Source of the DNA: Alistipes sp. Zagget8
GTDB taxonomy: Bacteria; Bacteroidota; Bacteroidia; Bacteroidales; Rikenellaceae
Assembly: GCA_001941065.1 (NCBI GenBank)
Contig: MSHJ01000005.1
Location: 406,883 to 470,882 of the forward strand
Reading direction: 5' to 3'
Length of the DNA: 64,000 bases
Shown here: positions 44,995 through 52,939 of the stretch, one piece after another
Layout: every line of letters begins with the position of its first letter
Numbering within the stretch: position 1 is the first letter of the stretch
Notes under the pieces: generated by a model
What the model saw: the letters and a program-made list of their open reading frames with translations, nothing else
Database searches by the model: none
What the model was told of the DNA's origin: nothing
Program-made: the position numbers and the translations under genes

Positions 44995-47370
44995 TTAAAA
45001 ATCATATCCGACAATTTGTGATGAATTTCGTTCCCATCCATCTGCGGATTTATATGCATCAAGTGACGCATTCGGGACATAGATTGTTAAATCACTATTT
45101 TCCGTCAAAATATTTCCTCCTATTATTGTCGGAGGATATATGGATTTAAAGAAAACGGTTTTTAAAGATGTACAATCAGGAAACATATTTGCACCAATAG
45201 ATATAACATTCTCGGGTATTGTGATATTGCTTAATGATGTACAATTGCTGAACGCTCCTGATCCAATTGATGAAACACTTGACGGAATCGTTATAGATGA
45301 AAGAGCTGCACAACGATAAAAAGCCAAATCACCTATTGATTCTACACTATTGGGAATAACGATTTTAGCTAAATTCGAACAATCTCCGAATGCAGAAAAT
45401 CCAATTGAAGTAACACCATTGGGAATAGTTATTTCACATAATGTAGAACAAGAATCGAATGCATGACTATTAATAACGGTTAAATTTCGCTCTCTAAAAG
45501 TCAACCTACCTTGTCCATTCAAATATGTATTGGCAATAACATTATCCCAAAATTCATTTGCATAAGATGATGCCTTTTGTAACACATTATTATCGTTCGT
45601 TGTATAGAGGATGGTATAATCGCTATAAACATCGGGAATCATTGGAACATAATCAGAAACAAAGCTATTGTTACCGTCGGAAACAAACAAGGCAACACTT
45701 GCAGATGTATTATTCAAAAAATAATCACCATTCAAATTCTCTCCCGAAACTTCAAGAGTAATAATGCCATTTTCAGTATCCGTTTTAAAATTAAGAATAG
45801 GCAATTCGACAAAAGAAACAGCACGGGTTTGTGTGTAAACAGCTTTCATTGTTACTGCATTGTTCCAAACCTTTACCAATTCGATAACGGCATCTTTCGG
45901 CGAAATCATAAAATCAAACTCGGCAATCCCCTTGTCTTGGTCGATTATCTTCTTCATCACCGCTTGACCGTCGTTATAACGAGGGATATATGATATAGAC
46001 TGAATTCGTTTCAACAGAGCCGCCACAGCGGTTTCCAAATCCGACACCCGACCATCCAAAGCCAAAATCTTATCATTGATTTCCTGTTCCAATGCGTCAA
46101 GACGGGTTTCGATAGCTGAAATTTTGTTGTCCAGAGTTTCGATTTCTGCATCTATTCGATTATTGACGGTTGTAATTTCATCTGCAACTTTTTTGTCAAT
46201 AAGGCCATTATTGGTTTCAATAGCTGTCGTTATAGCCGTCGTATAGGCATCTGTAATCTCTGTTTTGGCAGTTTCCAAAGCCGTGTTGGTTGCATTGATT
46301 TCTCCTTGCAAACGGGCTGTTTCCTCGGAAATCTCCTTGCTCAATGTTTCATAATTCTCGTCGATTTTATTCTCTAACCGTTCGATTTCCTCGGCTAATT
46401 TCTCTTGTAGAGCCGTATCTCCATCTGCAATGGCTTTCTGCAATGCTTTTTCACTATTAGCAATAGCCTCTTTCAATAAGGCTTCTTTTTCCTTTATAGC
46501 ATCATCGAGTTTCTTATCTCCGTCAGCAATCGCATTTTGCAACAACAGCACTTTGGCGTCGATTGTGGCAATATTATAGTAGTTCGCCAACTTTTCATTG
46601 ACCCAATCTTTCATCGATGCAATGCAGTTGTCTATTGCTGACGATATGGCCGATGTGTAGGCGGCGGTTATTTCATTTTTTGCCGTCCCGATAGCGGCAG
46701 TATAGGCACCCGTTATCTCTGTTACTTTCTGCCGTATCTCCTCCTGCAAGCCGCTGACAGCCGTTGCAATATCTGTGGCTATCTTCTCGTTGATGCGGGT
46801 TTCGAGGTCTGCAATATTCTTATTTATCGTTTCGATGTTGGTACGGATGGTAGCGATGTCGGCAACTAACCCGTTATATTGGGTCAGTGTGGCAAATGTT
46901 GCCGTAACCCAATCTTTTTGCATATCGATTTTACCATCCAAATAAGAAATTTTCTTGTCCAATTCCGCATCGGCGGACTGTAATGATTTGATGGAAGAAT
47001 CAAATGAATCTATCTTGTTTTGTATTTCTTGTTTGTGTGCATTCAGTTGCGAAACAATATCTGCCAAACGTTGTGAAAAGTCGGTTTGCAGGGTATATTC
47101 CAACGCTTTGATTTTGACATCCACATCGGACATAGATTGCTCCAACTTGCCGACTTTTCCTTGTAGTGCCGTTATATAACCTTTTATTTCTTCGTCCGTC
47201 TGACGGAGCAATGGCAGGGAAGTTTGGATAGCGGCAATCTGCGATTCAATAGATGGGATTCGGGTATTTTCCAGATTGTCCAAACGCTTTTTAATTTCCG
47301 AATCGTCGTACTCCTTGCTACAACCGAATAACAACACGACACACGCTAATAAGGATAATAATTTTTTCAT
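44995..47370 (-). CDS. Coiled-coil stalk and BspA-type LRR surface lipoprotein
   Basis: 791 residues. Lipobox LFGC (Cys17). Residues about 25-465 are almost continuous coiled coil, with long heptad stretches and repeats such as AIADGDKKLDDAIKEKEALLKEAIANSEKALQKAIADGD (pattern only). A beta domain follows (about 480-600), and the end (about 630-770) has five LRR_5/BspA repeats (ITIPNGVTSIGFSAFGDCSNL and variants) plus a capping NASLDAYKSADGW. This is a lipid-anchored stalk with an adhesive head. It is AT-rich compared with the host genes. Its leader is long and structured. Confidence 0.88.
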   Translation of the reverse strand: MKKLLSLLACVVLLFGCSKEYDDSEIKKRLDNLENTRIPSIESQIAAIQTSLPLLRQTDEEIKGYITALQGKVGKLEQSMSDVDVKIKALEYTLQTDFSQRLADIVSQLNAHKQEIQNKIDSFDSSIKSLQSADAELDKKISYLDGKIDMQKDWVTATFATLTQYNGLVADIATIRTNIETINKNIADLETRINEKIATDIATAVSGLQEEIRQKVTEITGAYTAAIGTAKNEITAAYTSAISSAIDNCIASMKDWVNEKLANYYNIATIDAKVLLLQNAIADGDKKLDDAIKEKEALLKEAIANSEKALQKAIADGDTALQEKLAEEIERLENKIDENYETLSKEISEETARLQGEINATNTALETAKTEITDAYTTAITTAIETNNGLIDKKVADEITTVNNRIDAEIETLDNKISAIETRLDALEQEINDKILALDGRVSDLETAVAALLKRIQSISYIPRYNDGQAVMKKIIDQDKGIAEFDFMISPKDAVIELVKVWNNAVTMKAVYTQTRAVSFVELPILNFKTDTENGIITLEVSGENLNGDYFLNNTSASVALFVSDGNNSFVSDYVPMIPDVYSDYTILYTTNDNNVLQKASSYANEFWDNVIANTYLNGQGRLTFRERNLTVINSHAFDSCSTLCEITIPNGVTSIGFSAFGDCSNLAKIVIPNSVESIGDLAFYRCAALSSITIPSSVSSIGSGAFSNCTSLSNITIPENVISIGANMFPDCTSLKTVFFKSIYPPTIIGGNILTENSDLTIYVPNASLDAYKSADGWERNSSQIVGYDF

Positions 47371-47650
47371 AGTAAGATTATTTAAGAGTTAGTCATTTCA
47401 AATCTTACTATCCGTCCCTCGATAGTGGCTTATGTGCAAAAGAAAGCGCAGGGCTGAAAGCTCATTTGAGGATAGTAGGCCGTAGGATTGCCCGAACATT
47501 CAAATAAGCAACAACCCCGCGCCGTATCCGTAAAGGATATGACGGGAGATAGGTCTGCTTATTCTCATGTTCAAATGAATTTCCTACGTTCACTATCCGA
47601 GAATAAACTTACGCTTCCGTAAATTTCAATATGTCATTCACAAAGGTAAA
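47371..47650 (-). ncRNA. Long structured 5' leader, candidate cis-regulatory RNA
   Basis: A TACCTTTG box (minus strand, 47648-47641) starts a leader of about 265 bases before the fibre gene. Helices seen: CGTAGG 47481-47486 with 47583-47588; GAACAT 47494-47499 with 47567-47572; AATAAGCA 47503-47510 with 47556-47563; GTATCC 47524-47529 with 47535-47540. The heptamer GGATAGT (plus strand 47470-47476) can pair with ACTATCC at 47407-47413 or at 47592-47598, so two mutually exclusive folds exist. I match it to no riboswitch I know. Confidence 0.6.
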
Positions 47651-47791
47651 AAACATATTCTGAAAACGCAATGACCTTATCCCTCTTTTCGGGATTGTTG
47701 CCGTTAAGTTTTGACACAAATTTCTGAAAAACAAAGTTTCTATCCAATAGTCGGGAGTATGGAATCGAAACATTGTTAGTTGTAAGTTGGG

Positions 47792-48088
47792 TTATTCTCC
47801 GCCGCAAATTTCGTGTATCACACTATCCATATGGATAGCCTGCCCGCTTGTCAGCCGTCCCCACCAACGACACCCCAAACAGTCGATAATAATTTCGCCC
47901 TGCTCTTTCAAGCGTTCGGCCAGCCACGGAGTAACCAACCACCACTCCAACACCTCGTCCCCATTAAAGGGATAGAGATATTCCTCGTCGATTTTCCCCG
48001 CTCGGATTAATTCTTCGATAACCGTGCTTTGTCCCCATAGAACATTCATGTCCGTAAGCCGTTTGGCTCTTTCTTGTCTGTCGTACAT
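47792..48088 (-). CDS. Hypothetical island protein
   Basis: 98 residues (MYDRQERAKRLTDMNVLWGQST...), tryptophan-rich (six Trp, all TGG), soluble, acidic. No domain recognised. Proteins of this style are common in Bacteroidales integrative elements. It is the only gene between the leader promoter and the helicase end, and 338 bases separate it from the latter. Confidence 0.6.
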   Translation of the reverse strand: MYDRQERAKRLTDMNVLWGQSTVIEELIRAGKIDEEYLYPFNGDEVLEWWLVTPWLAERLKEQGEIIIDCLGCRWWGRLTSGQAIHMDSVIHEICGGE

Positions 48089-48426
48089 AGCGATTGCGTT
48101 TTATTTATCGCTTAATAGCCGTAATCCAACTATATAGAATATAACAGTCCTTATCTTGTTATCGGGTTTCGGGCACGGATAGGTACGGCCTTGTTTTAGC
48201 GGGATTATAGTAAATCCGAAAGGCTAAAAATCCGTTTTTCATTTGAAAAGGGGGCGGGGTGGAAAACAGGGAGTGTCCGTAAGAGCGAAGGGGTTTCGGA
48301 CGAAGTCCGGAACCCGCTTCGCGGGTCCGTCCTCGTCCTCTATCGGCGAATCAGTCTGTCCCGAACAATGGTAACACACGCGGTCGGCTTTCCCTCGATT
48401 CGTGTCGGCGTGTCCTTAATCTCGTA
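48089..48426. other. Gene-free 338-base gap in the island
   Basis: Contains a strong hairpin (GGACCCGCGAAGCGGGTTCCG-type, around 48308-48335) nested in GGACGAAGTCC-like repeats. It could be the helicase terminator or part of a transfer origin, but no nick-site consensus is evident. No gene is seen. Confidence 0.4.
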
Positions 48427-50148
48427 TCATTCGGCAAGGTCTGTCGCTTTGGCCTTTCGTTGCAGTCCCAGCGTGTCGAAAATCTCCTGCAAGCGTTCTT
48501 TGGCCTTACTCTTGGGAATCGGTGTCTGTTTCTGAAAGGCCGCGTTTATCATCTTCACGATTTTATAATCGTCGCCGATTGGTAGGTTCTTTACCAATTC
48601 ACGGCGGATGTTTCCGACGTGGTATTTCAACGCCTGCACCCGTGCCACTCCCAACTGCTCGTAAGCCTGCTTTACCAACGGATGCCGATGCTCGATTACG
48701 GAACACGTTTCGGCGGGGCTGTCGAGGACGAAAAACAGCTGCGTCGTTTTCAGTCGGTGGTATTCGTCGAACAACTCCTGAAATGTCGTCCGTGCCGAGG
48801 GGTTGGCCGTCAGGCGCTCGATCACCTTGCTGTATGTCTGCACCGTCACTTTGTAGCCGTTCTGTTGCAGTTCGTCCGTAAGGTTTACATAGGTTGAGTA
48901 AATATGGTGGCTAATCTTGAAATTCACGATGTCCATATTGGCGAGGTTCTTCTCCACCACAAGGCGGTTATTCTCGATGCGCACATATTGTTCATTGATG
49001 TAGGGGATTTTCTTCAACAGTTTTTCGCGGCTCGGTTCGTCCACGGCGTTGATGTCGGATGCAAACTTTTCGGCTTCGGAAAGCGTCCGCGCGGTTGCCG
49101 CCACAAACTCGTCGAGCGTAACCTCGCGGCTGTATTTGGTCGTGGAATAGACGTGGATAATCTCGCCCTTGTATTTGGAATCCCGCAGGCGTCCGCATAT
49201 CTGCGTAAAGAGTGTCGAAATATCCAACAGCGTATGCGCCTTGCGTCCGTCGCTGACGATGAACGTAACGCCTTTCTCGTCGTAGATGTCGCACCCCTCA
49301 AAACAAGTCGAGGTGTAAAAGTTGATTTTCTTTATAGGGTCGGAGGGCTGGCCTATCGGGTAAGCCTTGCCTAACTTGCGCTGGTTCTCCTGCCGACTTT
49401 CGCCGCTCGTCGAGCAAACCACCTTGACGGCTTCGGGCGCAAGTTTGAGCGTGTCGATAACCTTTGCGATGAACTCCACGCTGTTCACGAAGATATGCAG
49501 GTTGCAGGGCAGTTCGTCGCGCAGGACTTTGACACACTCCGACACGATGTATTTGTCGGGCTTGTTGGTCTGCCGCGAACGTACTTTGACCTCTGTAAGG
49601 TCGGGTCAGTTGATTTCGCAGGTCGGCAGGTGTCGCAGTTCCTCCAAAATGTACTCCCGCTCGATCGGGGTAGCAGTCATATAAGTAACCCGTGCGAATT
49701 TGGCCGCCGTTGCAAGCAGTTCCTTAATGGCTCGGTAACGGAACGAATAGGAGTTGAACAGCACGTGCCACTCGTCCACCAGCAGGAACAGTTCTTTATA
49801 AGGGTCTATGCCGATGCTCTGTAATGCGGAAACGACACGCGGCAGGGAATCGTAAGTCGTGGCGATCTTTAAGGGGGAGTGGGTACGGGCGAATTGCGTA
49901 ATATCTCACTCGGTAACATCTTCGTACACGCCCAGCACCTCTATATCGTCCGTGCGGTAAATGGTCTTGTTCTTCACCAATGCCACGTAAGGCATGGCGA
50001 TAAGGGTGGGAATGGTGTTGCGGATAGCCAACTCGGTAGCCCCGCACCCCGTTTGTTTCTTGTTAAATAAACAATTAACGGGAATCTCGGTCAGAAAGTC
50101 CGAAAGGAATTTTGCCCCTTTGGGAGCGTCAATGGTTCAATTCTTCAT
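48427..50148 (-). pseudogene. SF2 helicase-like gene with three in-frame TGA codons
   Basis: From ATG 50148 the frame runs 573 codons to TGA 48427 with internal TGA at codon 4 (50137-50139), 81 (49906-49908) and 181 (49606-49608). Helicase motifs are intact across these: a P-loop-like TGCGATELA, Walker B LLVDEWHVLF, TATPIEREY, and motif VI QICGRLRDSKYKG. All three stops lie where Trp would be natural (MKN-x-TIDAP, VTE-x-DITQF, EIN-x-PDLT). Only one Trp (TGG, in DEWH) remains in the whole frame. The largest intact piece, 49545-48427, holds only the C-terminal helicase domain. Probably inactive, unless TGA is read through. Confidence 0.7.
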
Positions 50149-50764
50149 AAATAGTTCGTTTTTAGTAAAATGAAATCTGTTATTATTTTTAATCTTGTAT
50201 TGTTATTATTAAAGAGAAAGTCGATTTCGGAATCAAAAAATATAGCACTCCGACACAAGAAAAAGAGGTGCTGAAAACACCTCTCGATTGTGGATGAACT
50301 CACGACATTCCGAGTTGCGGACTATCTCTTTTTCGTATTACAAAGATAACACCTTAATTTTTAGCAACAAAAGGTCATAATCATTTAATCCAAACTTTCT
50401 TATCTCTGCTTTATATGGCCTTATATGGCCGTTGTACGGGTATCAGAGTGTGTTCGGAGGGTAAACAAGTGCGCAAAAGTTCTTATTTAGCCTTTTTTGC
50501 ATAGTTCATTGTTCTAAATATCTATTGAATGTATGCTAATAGCTGTAATTTAATGCAGAAACATTGCATCGCTGTTTTAATTGTCTACAAAAGCACATAT
50601 TTGGGGTATTAGTTCGTCGTGAAAACATATTCTTGCATCTAAAATAGGTGTAAAGATTGTGAAATTCAGAAAATAATCATTATCTTTAAAACGAAACAAA
50701 GGACATTCTAAGGAATGTTCGTAAGCACGTTCTTTGAAACGCTGGCCAATTATTTTCTTTTTAC
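50149..50764. other. Gene-free 616-base region in the island
   Basis: Contains hairpins at about 50262-50285 (GAGGTGCTGAAAACACCTC) and a pair TTATATGGCC TTATATGGCC at 50410-50430, and otherwise AT-rich sequence. It presumably holds promoters for the divergent helicase and 177-residue genes, and may include a replication or transfer origin. A 66-codon open frame (50577-50777) is not convincing. Confidence 0.45.
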
Positions 50765-51298
50765 ATGCATAAAACAAATTTTAAGTCCGTCGCTGCCCAG
50801 ACGCAAAATGAGGCTACTGCTGTCGGCTCAAAAAGCCCTAACGACACGGTGAAAACAACAAACTCTGTTGTTAAAAAGAGAAATATGTCGCCTTTTAACA
50901 CTGTAATAAGCAAGGCAAACAAATTATTTCTCAAACAGGTGTTGAAAAACACCCAAATCAAACAGGAGTGTATAGTTTACTGTATTACTCCGAATTTGTA
51001 CGCTGATGCTCCTCGTTTCTGGGAGGAGTATCGTATAGCGGTCGAGGCAATCCTCGATAGTAAAAGGTTTGAAAGGAATTGCATAGACGCAAAACTCAAT
51101 CCTCAATATGTTGCAGAGCATCTCGTCTTGGAGGGGCGAGCAATGATTAGGCGAGTTTTGACAGGAGGGTTCGCCCCCTTAAAAGGGCGGGAGCGCCATT
51201 TTACTGCTCCGATTCTTAAAGCCGAATATTTTGCATCGGATGTTGTCTCGGCAGATGCAGAAAAAAAGAGCCCAGCTACGGGTAACCAAGTAGCTTAA
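50765..51298 (+). CDS. Hypothetical island protein
   Basis: 177 residues. A disordered Ser/Thr/Asn-rich N-terminus (about 1-45) precedes a helical basic domain (FNTVISKANKLFLKQVLKN, RFWEEYRIAVEAILDSKRFERNC, VLEGRAMIRRVLTGG). No signal peptide. It is the only rightward gene of the island and ends at a shared terminator with the integrase. No family recognised; the basic helical core would suit a DNA-binding accessory protein. Confidence 0.6.
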   Translation: MHKTNFKSVAAQTQNEATAVGSKSPNDTVKTTNSVVKKRNMSPFNTVISKANKLFLKQVLKNTQIKQECIVYCITPNLYADAPRFWEEYRIAVEAILDSKRFERNCIDAKLNPQYVAEHLVLEGRAMIRRVLTGGFAPLKGRERHFTAPILKAEYFASDVVSADAEKKSPATGNQVA

Positions 51299-51332
51299 CA
51301 TTTTTTATTCACCGCCAGCAATCGAAGAGCGA

Positions 51333-51360
51333 GGGGACTATCTTTTGACAGATAGTCCCC
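51333..51360. terminator. Bidirectional terminator between the 177-residue gene and the integrase
   Basis: Perfect stem GGGGACTATC / GATAGTCCCC with an 8-base loop, followed by GTTTTC. Confidence 0.85.
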
Positions 51361-51368
51361 GTTTTCGT

Positions 51369-52586
51369 TCATAGCAAGTTCTGCATCACTGCGTCAATCT
51401 GGCTGTTCTCAAATGAATCCAAATAGATTTGGGTGGTCGATAAATCGGAGTGTCCCAGCGATTCGGAAATGATTGCAATGTTCACTCCCGACCGTTTTAA
51501 GACCGTGGCGAACGTGTGCCGAGCGACATAGGTAGTCAGATGTTCGATGCCGACCATTTGCCCGATTTTGCGTAACCAGCAATTTGTATTCCGCCGCATT
51601 TTATGGATGCGGTCGAATTGCTGTTGTTCGGTCTTGTGTATGCGTCGGTCGAGTATCGGGAAAATATAATCTTCGTCCGTTTCACTCCCGCATCGGTATT
51701 TGGCAATAATGGCGTGCATTTCATCGGTCAGTCGGAAATTTATCGGCTTGCCCGTTTTCTTTCGGATATATTGCACCCGTCCGTTTTGGATATTCCCGTA
51801 TTTCAGCAGGGCGATGTCTGCAAAGTTAATCCCTGCCCCGAAATAGCTGAACACGAAAATATCGCGGGCTAATCGGGCCAACGGGCGAAATTCCGAGAGG
51901 TCGAACGCGGTTATTTGCCGTATGTCCTCTTTGCTTATGGCTCGTTTCTTCGTCCGTGTATCGAATTTGCTGACTTTATAGGCATCGAACGGGTAATAAT
52001 CCCGTTTGACCAACTGCAATTCTACCGCCTTGTTGAACACGCTCCGTAACGTGCGAAAGAGTTGGCTTATGGTCGTGTCGCTACTTCCGCGCTGGCGCAA
52101 CCAATCTTCGTAACGCCGTAACCACTTTGTGTCGATGTCCCGAAACGGGATATGTAGACGTTCTCCCGTGAATTTCAGCAGAGATGCACGGGAGTATTTG
52201 TAAACCTCTGCGTTGCCGAGTTGTTTTTCTCGTTTCATATCGGCAATCAGTTTGTCGTACAACTCAACGACGCCTCCGCATTGTGTCTGCGAACGAAAGT
52301 GCGACACCAATGTATCGGCGGTGTACTCACGTTGCTGTGCGGTCATTTCGACAATCAAATCGTTGTATTCCGCCGTTTTTGCGGCTATCAGCCGTTCGAT
52401 TTGTTCCTTGTTGGGGCAGTTGCGTTTGGGCTTGCCTTTCTCGAAATCCCAAAACTTTTCATACAGGGATAGGCCGAGTGAAACGTATCTGCGCTTACGG
52501 TCTTTCGTGATGCGGAGCATTAAAGGGAGCGTTCCGTCTTTGAGGGGTTTGTACTTGTAACAAATTACCTCGGTGTTTGCTTTCAT
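51369..52586 (-). CDS. Tyrosine recombinase (integrase) of the island
   Basis: 405 residues, the usual Bacteroidales integrase layout: arm-binding N-terminus (YKYKPLKDGTLPLMLRITKDRKRRYVSLG), SAM-like core-binding domain, and catalytic domain with YVARHTFATVLKRSG, LGHSDLSTTQIYLDSF (nucleophile Tyr). Where many relatives have an Arg in the first catalytic motif, this one has SYFGAGINFADIALL, so Arg I may be absent, as reported for the CTnDOT integrase. It lies 134 bases from the intact tRNA-Pro and two arm-type sequences. It should catalyse insertion at tRNA-Pro(UGG). Confidence 0.92.
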   Translation of the reverse strand: MKANTEVICYKYKPLKDGTLPLMLRITKDRKRRYVSLGLSLYEKFWDFEKGKPKRNCPNKEQIERLIAAKTAEYNDLIVEMTAQQREYTADTLVSHFRSQTQCGGVVELYDKLIADMKREKQLGNAEVYKYSRASLLKFTGERLHIPFRDIDTKWLRRYEDWLRQRGSSDTTISQLFRTLRSVFNKAVELQLVKRDYYPFDAYKVSKFDTRTKKRAISKEDIRQITAFDLSEFRPLARLARDIFVFSYFGAGINFADIALLKYGNIQNGRVQYIRKKTGKPINFRLTDEMHAIIAKYRCGSETDEDYIFPILDRRIHKTEQQQFDRIHKMRRNTNCWLRKIGQMVGIEHLTTYVARHTFATVLKRSGVNIAIISESLGHSDLSTTQIYLDSFENSQIDAVMQNLL

Positions 52587-52596
52587 GCGTCATTTT

Positions 52597-52618
52597 GGTT
52601 GACACATTGGTTAACACA
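52597..52618 (+). repeat. Candidate integrase arm-type site, right
   Basis: Perfect 22-base copy of 44278-44299, same orientation, 102 bases inside the right att repeat and just upstream of the integrase start. A further inverted decamer (GTGTTAACC) lies at 52632-52640. Confidence 0.6.
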
Positions 52619-52682
52619 AATGGCCGAAAAACGTGTTAACCGAGCCAGAAACGACAAAATTCGGTCGCCAATGATAAAACAC

Positions 52683-52718
52683 AAAAAAGCCTTCCAGAGC
52701 TACCTGAAAGGCTTTTTT
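52683..52718 (-). terminator. Terminator downstream of tRNA-Pro(UGG)
   Basis: AAAAAAGCCTT...AAGGCTTTTTT stem, right at the island edge, 3' of the tRNA. Confidence 0.75.
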
Positions 52719-52720
52719 CG

Positions 52721-52779
52721 TCTGTCGGGGTAGCGGGATTCGAACCCACGACCCCCTGCTCCCAAAGCAGGTGCGCTAA
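52721..52779 (-). repeat. Right att repeat within the intact tRNA-Pro(UGG)
   Basis: 59 bases identical to 44136-44194. The copy here belongs to the complete tRNA gene, so the island supplies or preserves the 3' end and the tRNA stays functional. Confidence 0.93.
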
Positions 52780-52799
52780 CCGGACTGCGCTACACCCCG
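52726..52799 (-). tRNA. tRNA-Pro (anticodon TGG)
   Basis: Reads CGGGGTGTAGCGCAGTCCGG... on the minus strand. Anticodon arm CCTGC-TTTGGGA-GCAGG gives TGG. The acceptor stem pairs fully (one G-T wobble). This is the integration site of the island; the second, truncated copy of its 3' half is at 44136-44194. Confidence 0.95.
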
Positions 52800-52939
52800 T
52801 CGTTCCCGGCCTCGAAGATTTTCCCGGCCGGGGGAACCTCGGCGGTTCCGGGGTGCAAAGATAACCGCTTTTTTTCGTTCCGGCAAACTTTTGTCCCGAA
52901 AAGCGCAGGGGTTTATCGACCCGCATTCCAGGGCGTCGC

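Larger units (their letters stand above)
44136..52779. mobile_element. Integrated genomic island in tRNA-Pro(UGG)
   Basis: About 8.6 kb bounded by perfect 59-base direct repeats within a tRNA gene. A tyrosine recombinase gene at 51369-52586 lies next to the end with the intact tRNA. Average base composition is visibly more AT-rich than the flanks, especially 44.2-48.2 kb. Content: helicase gene with in-frame TGA codons, surface fibre lipoprotein with structured leader, and several small unknown genes. I found no relaxase, coupling protein, transfer or phage structural genes. It may be a satellite or decayed element that depends on others for transfer. Confidence 0.88.

Noticed and set aside
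50577..50777. 66-codon minus-strand frame in the island gap
   Set aside because: AT-rich, low complexity and overlaps the start of a better gene at 50765.
44136..52779. General reading of TGA as tryptophan in the island
   Set aside because: The integrase, the helicase and other frames end at TGA, and most Trp codons in the island are TGG. Read-through at specific sites remains open.
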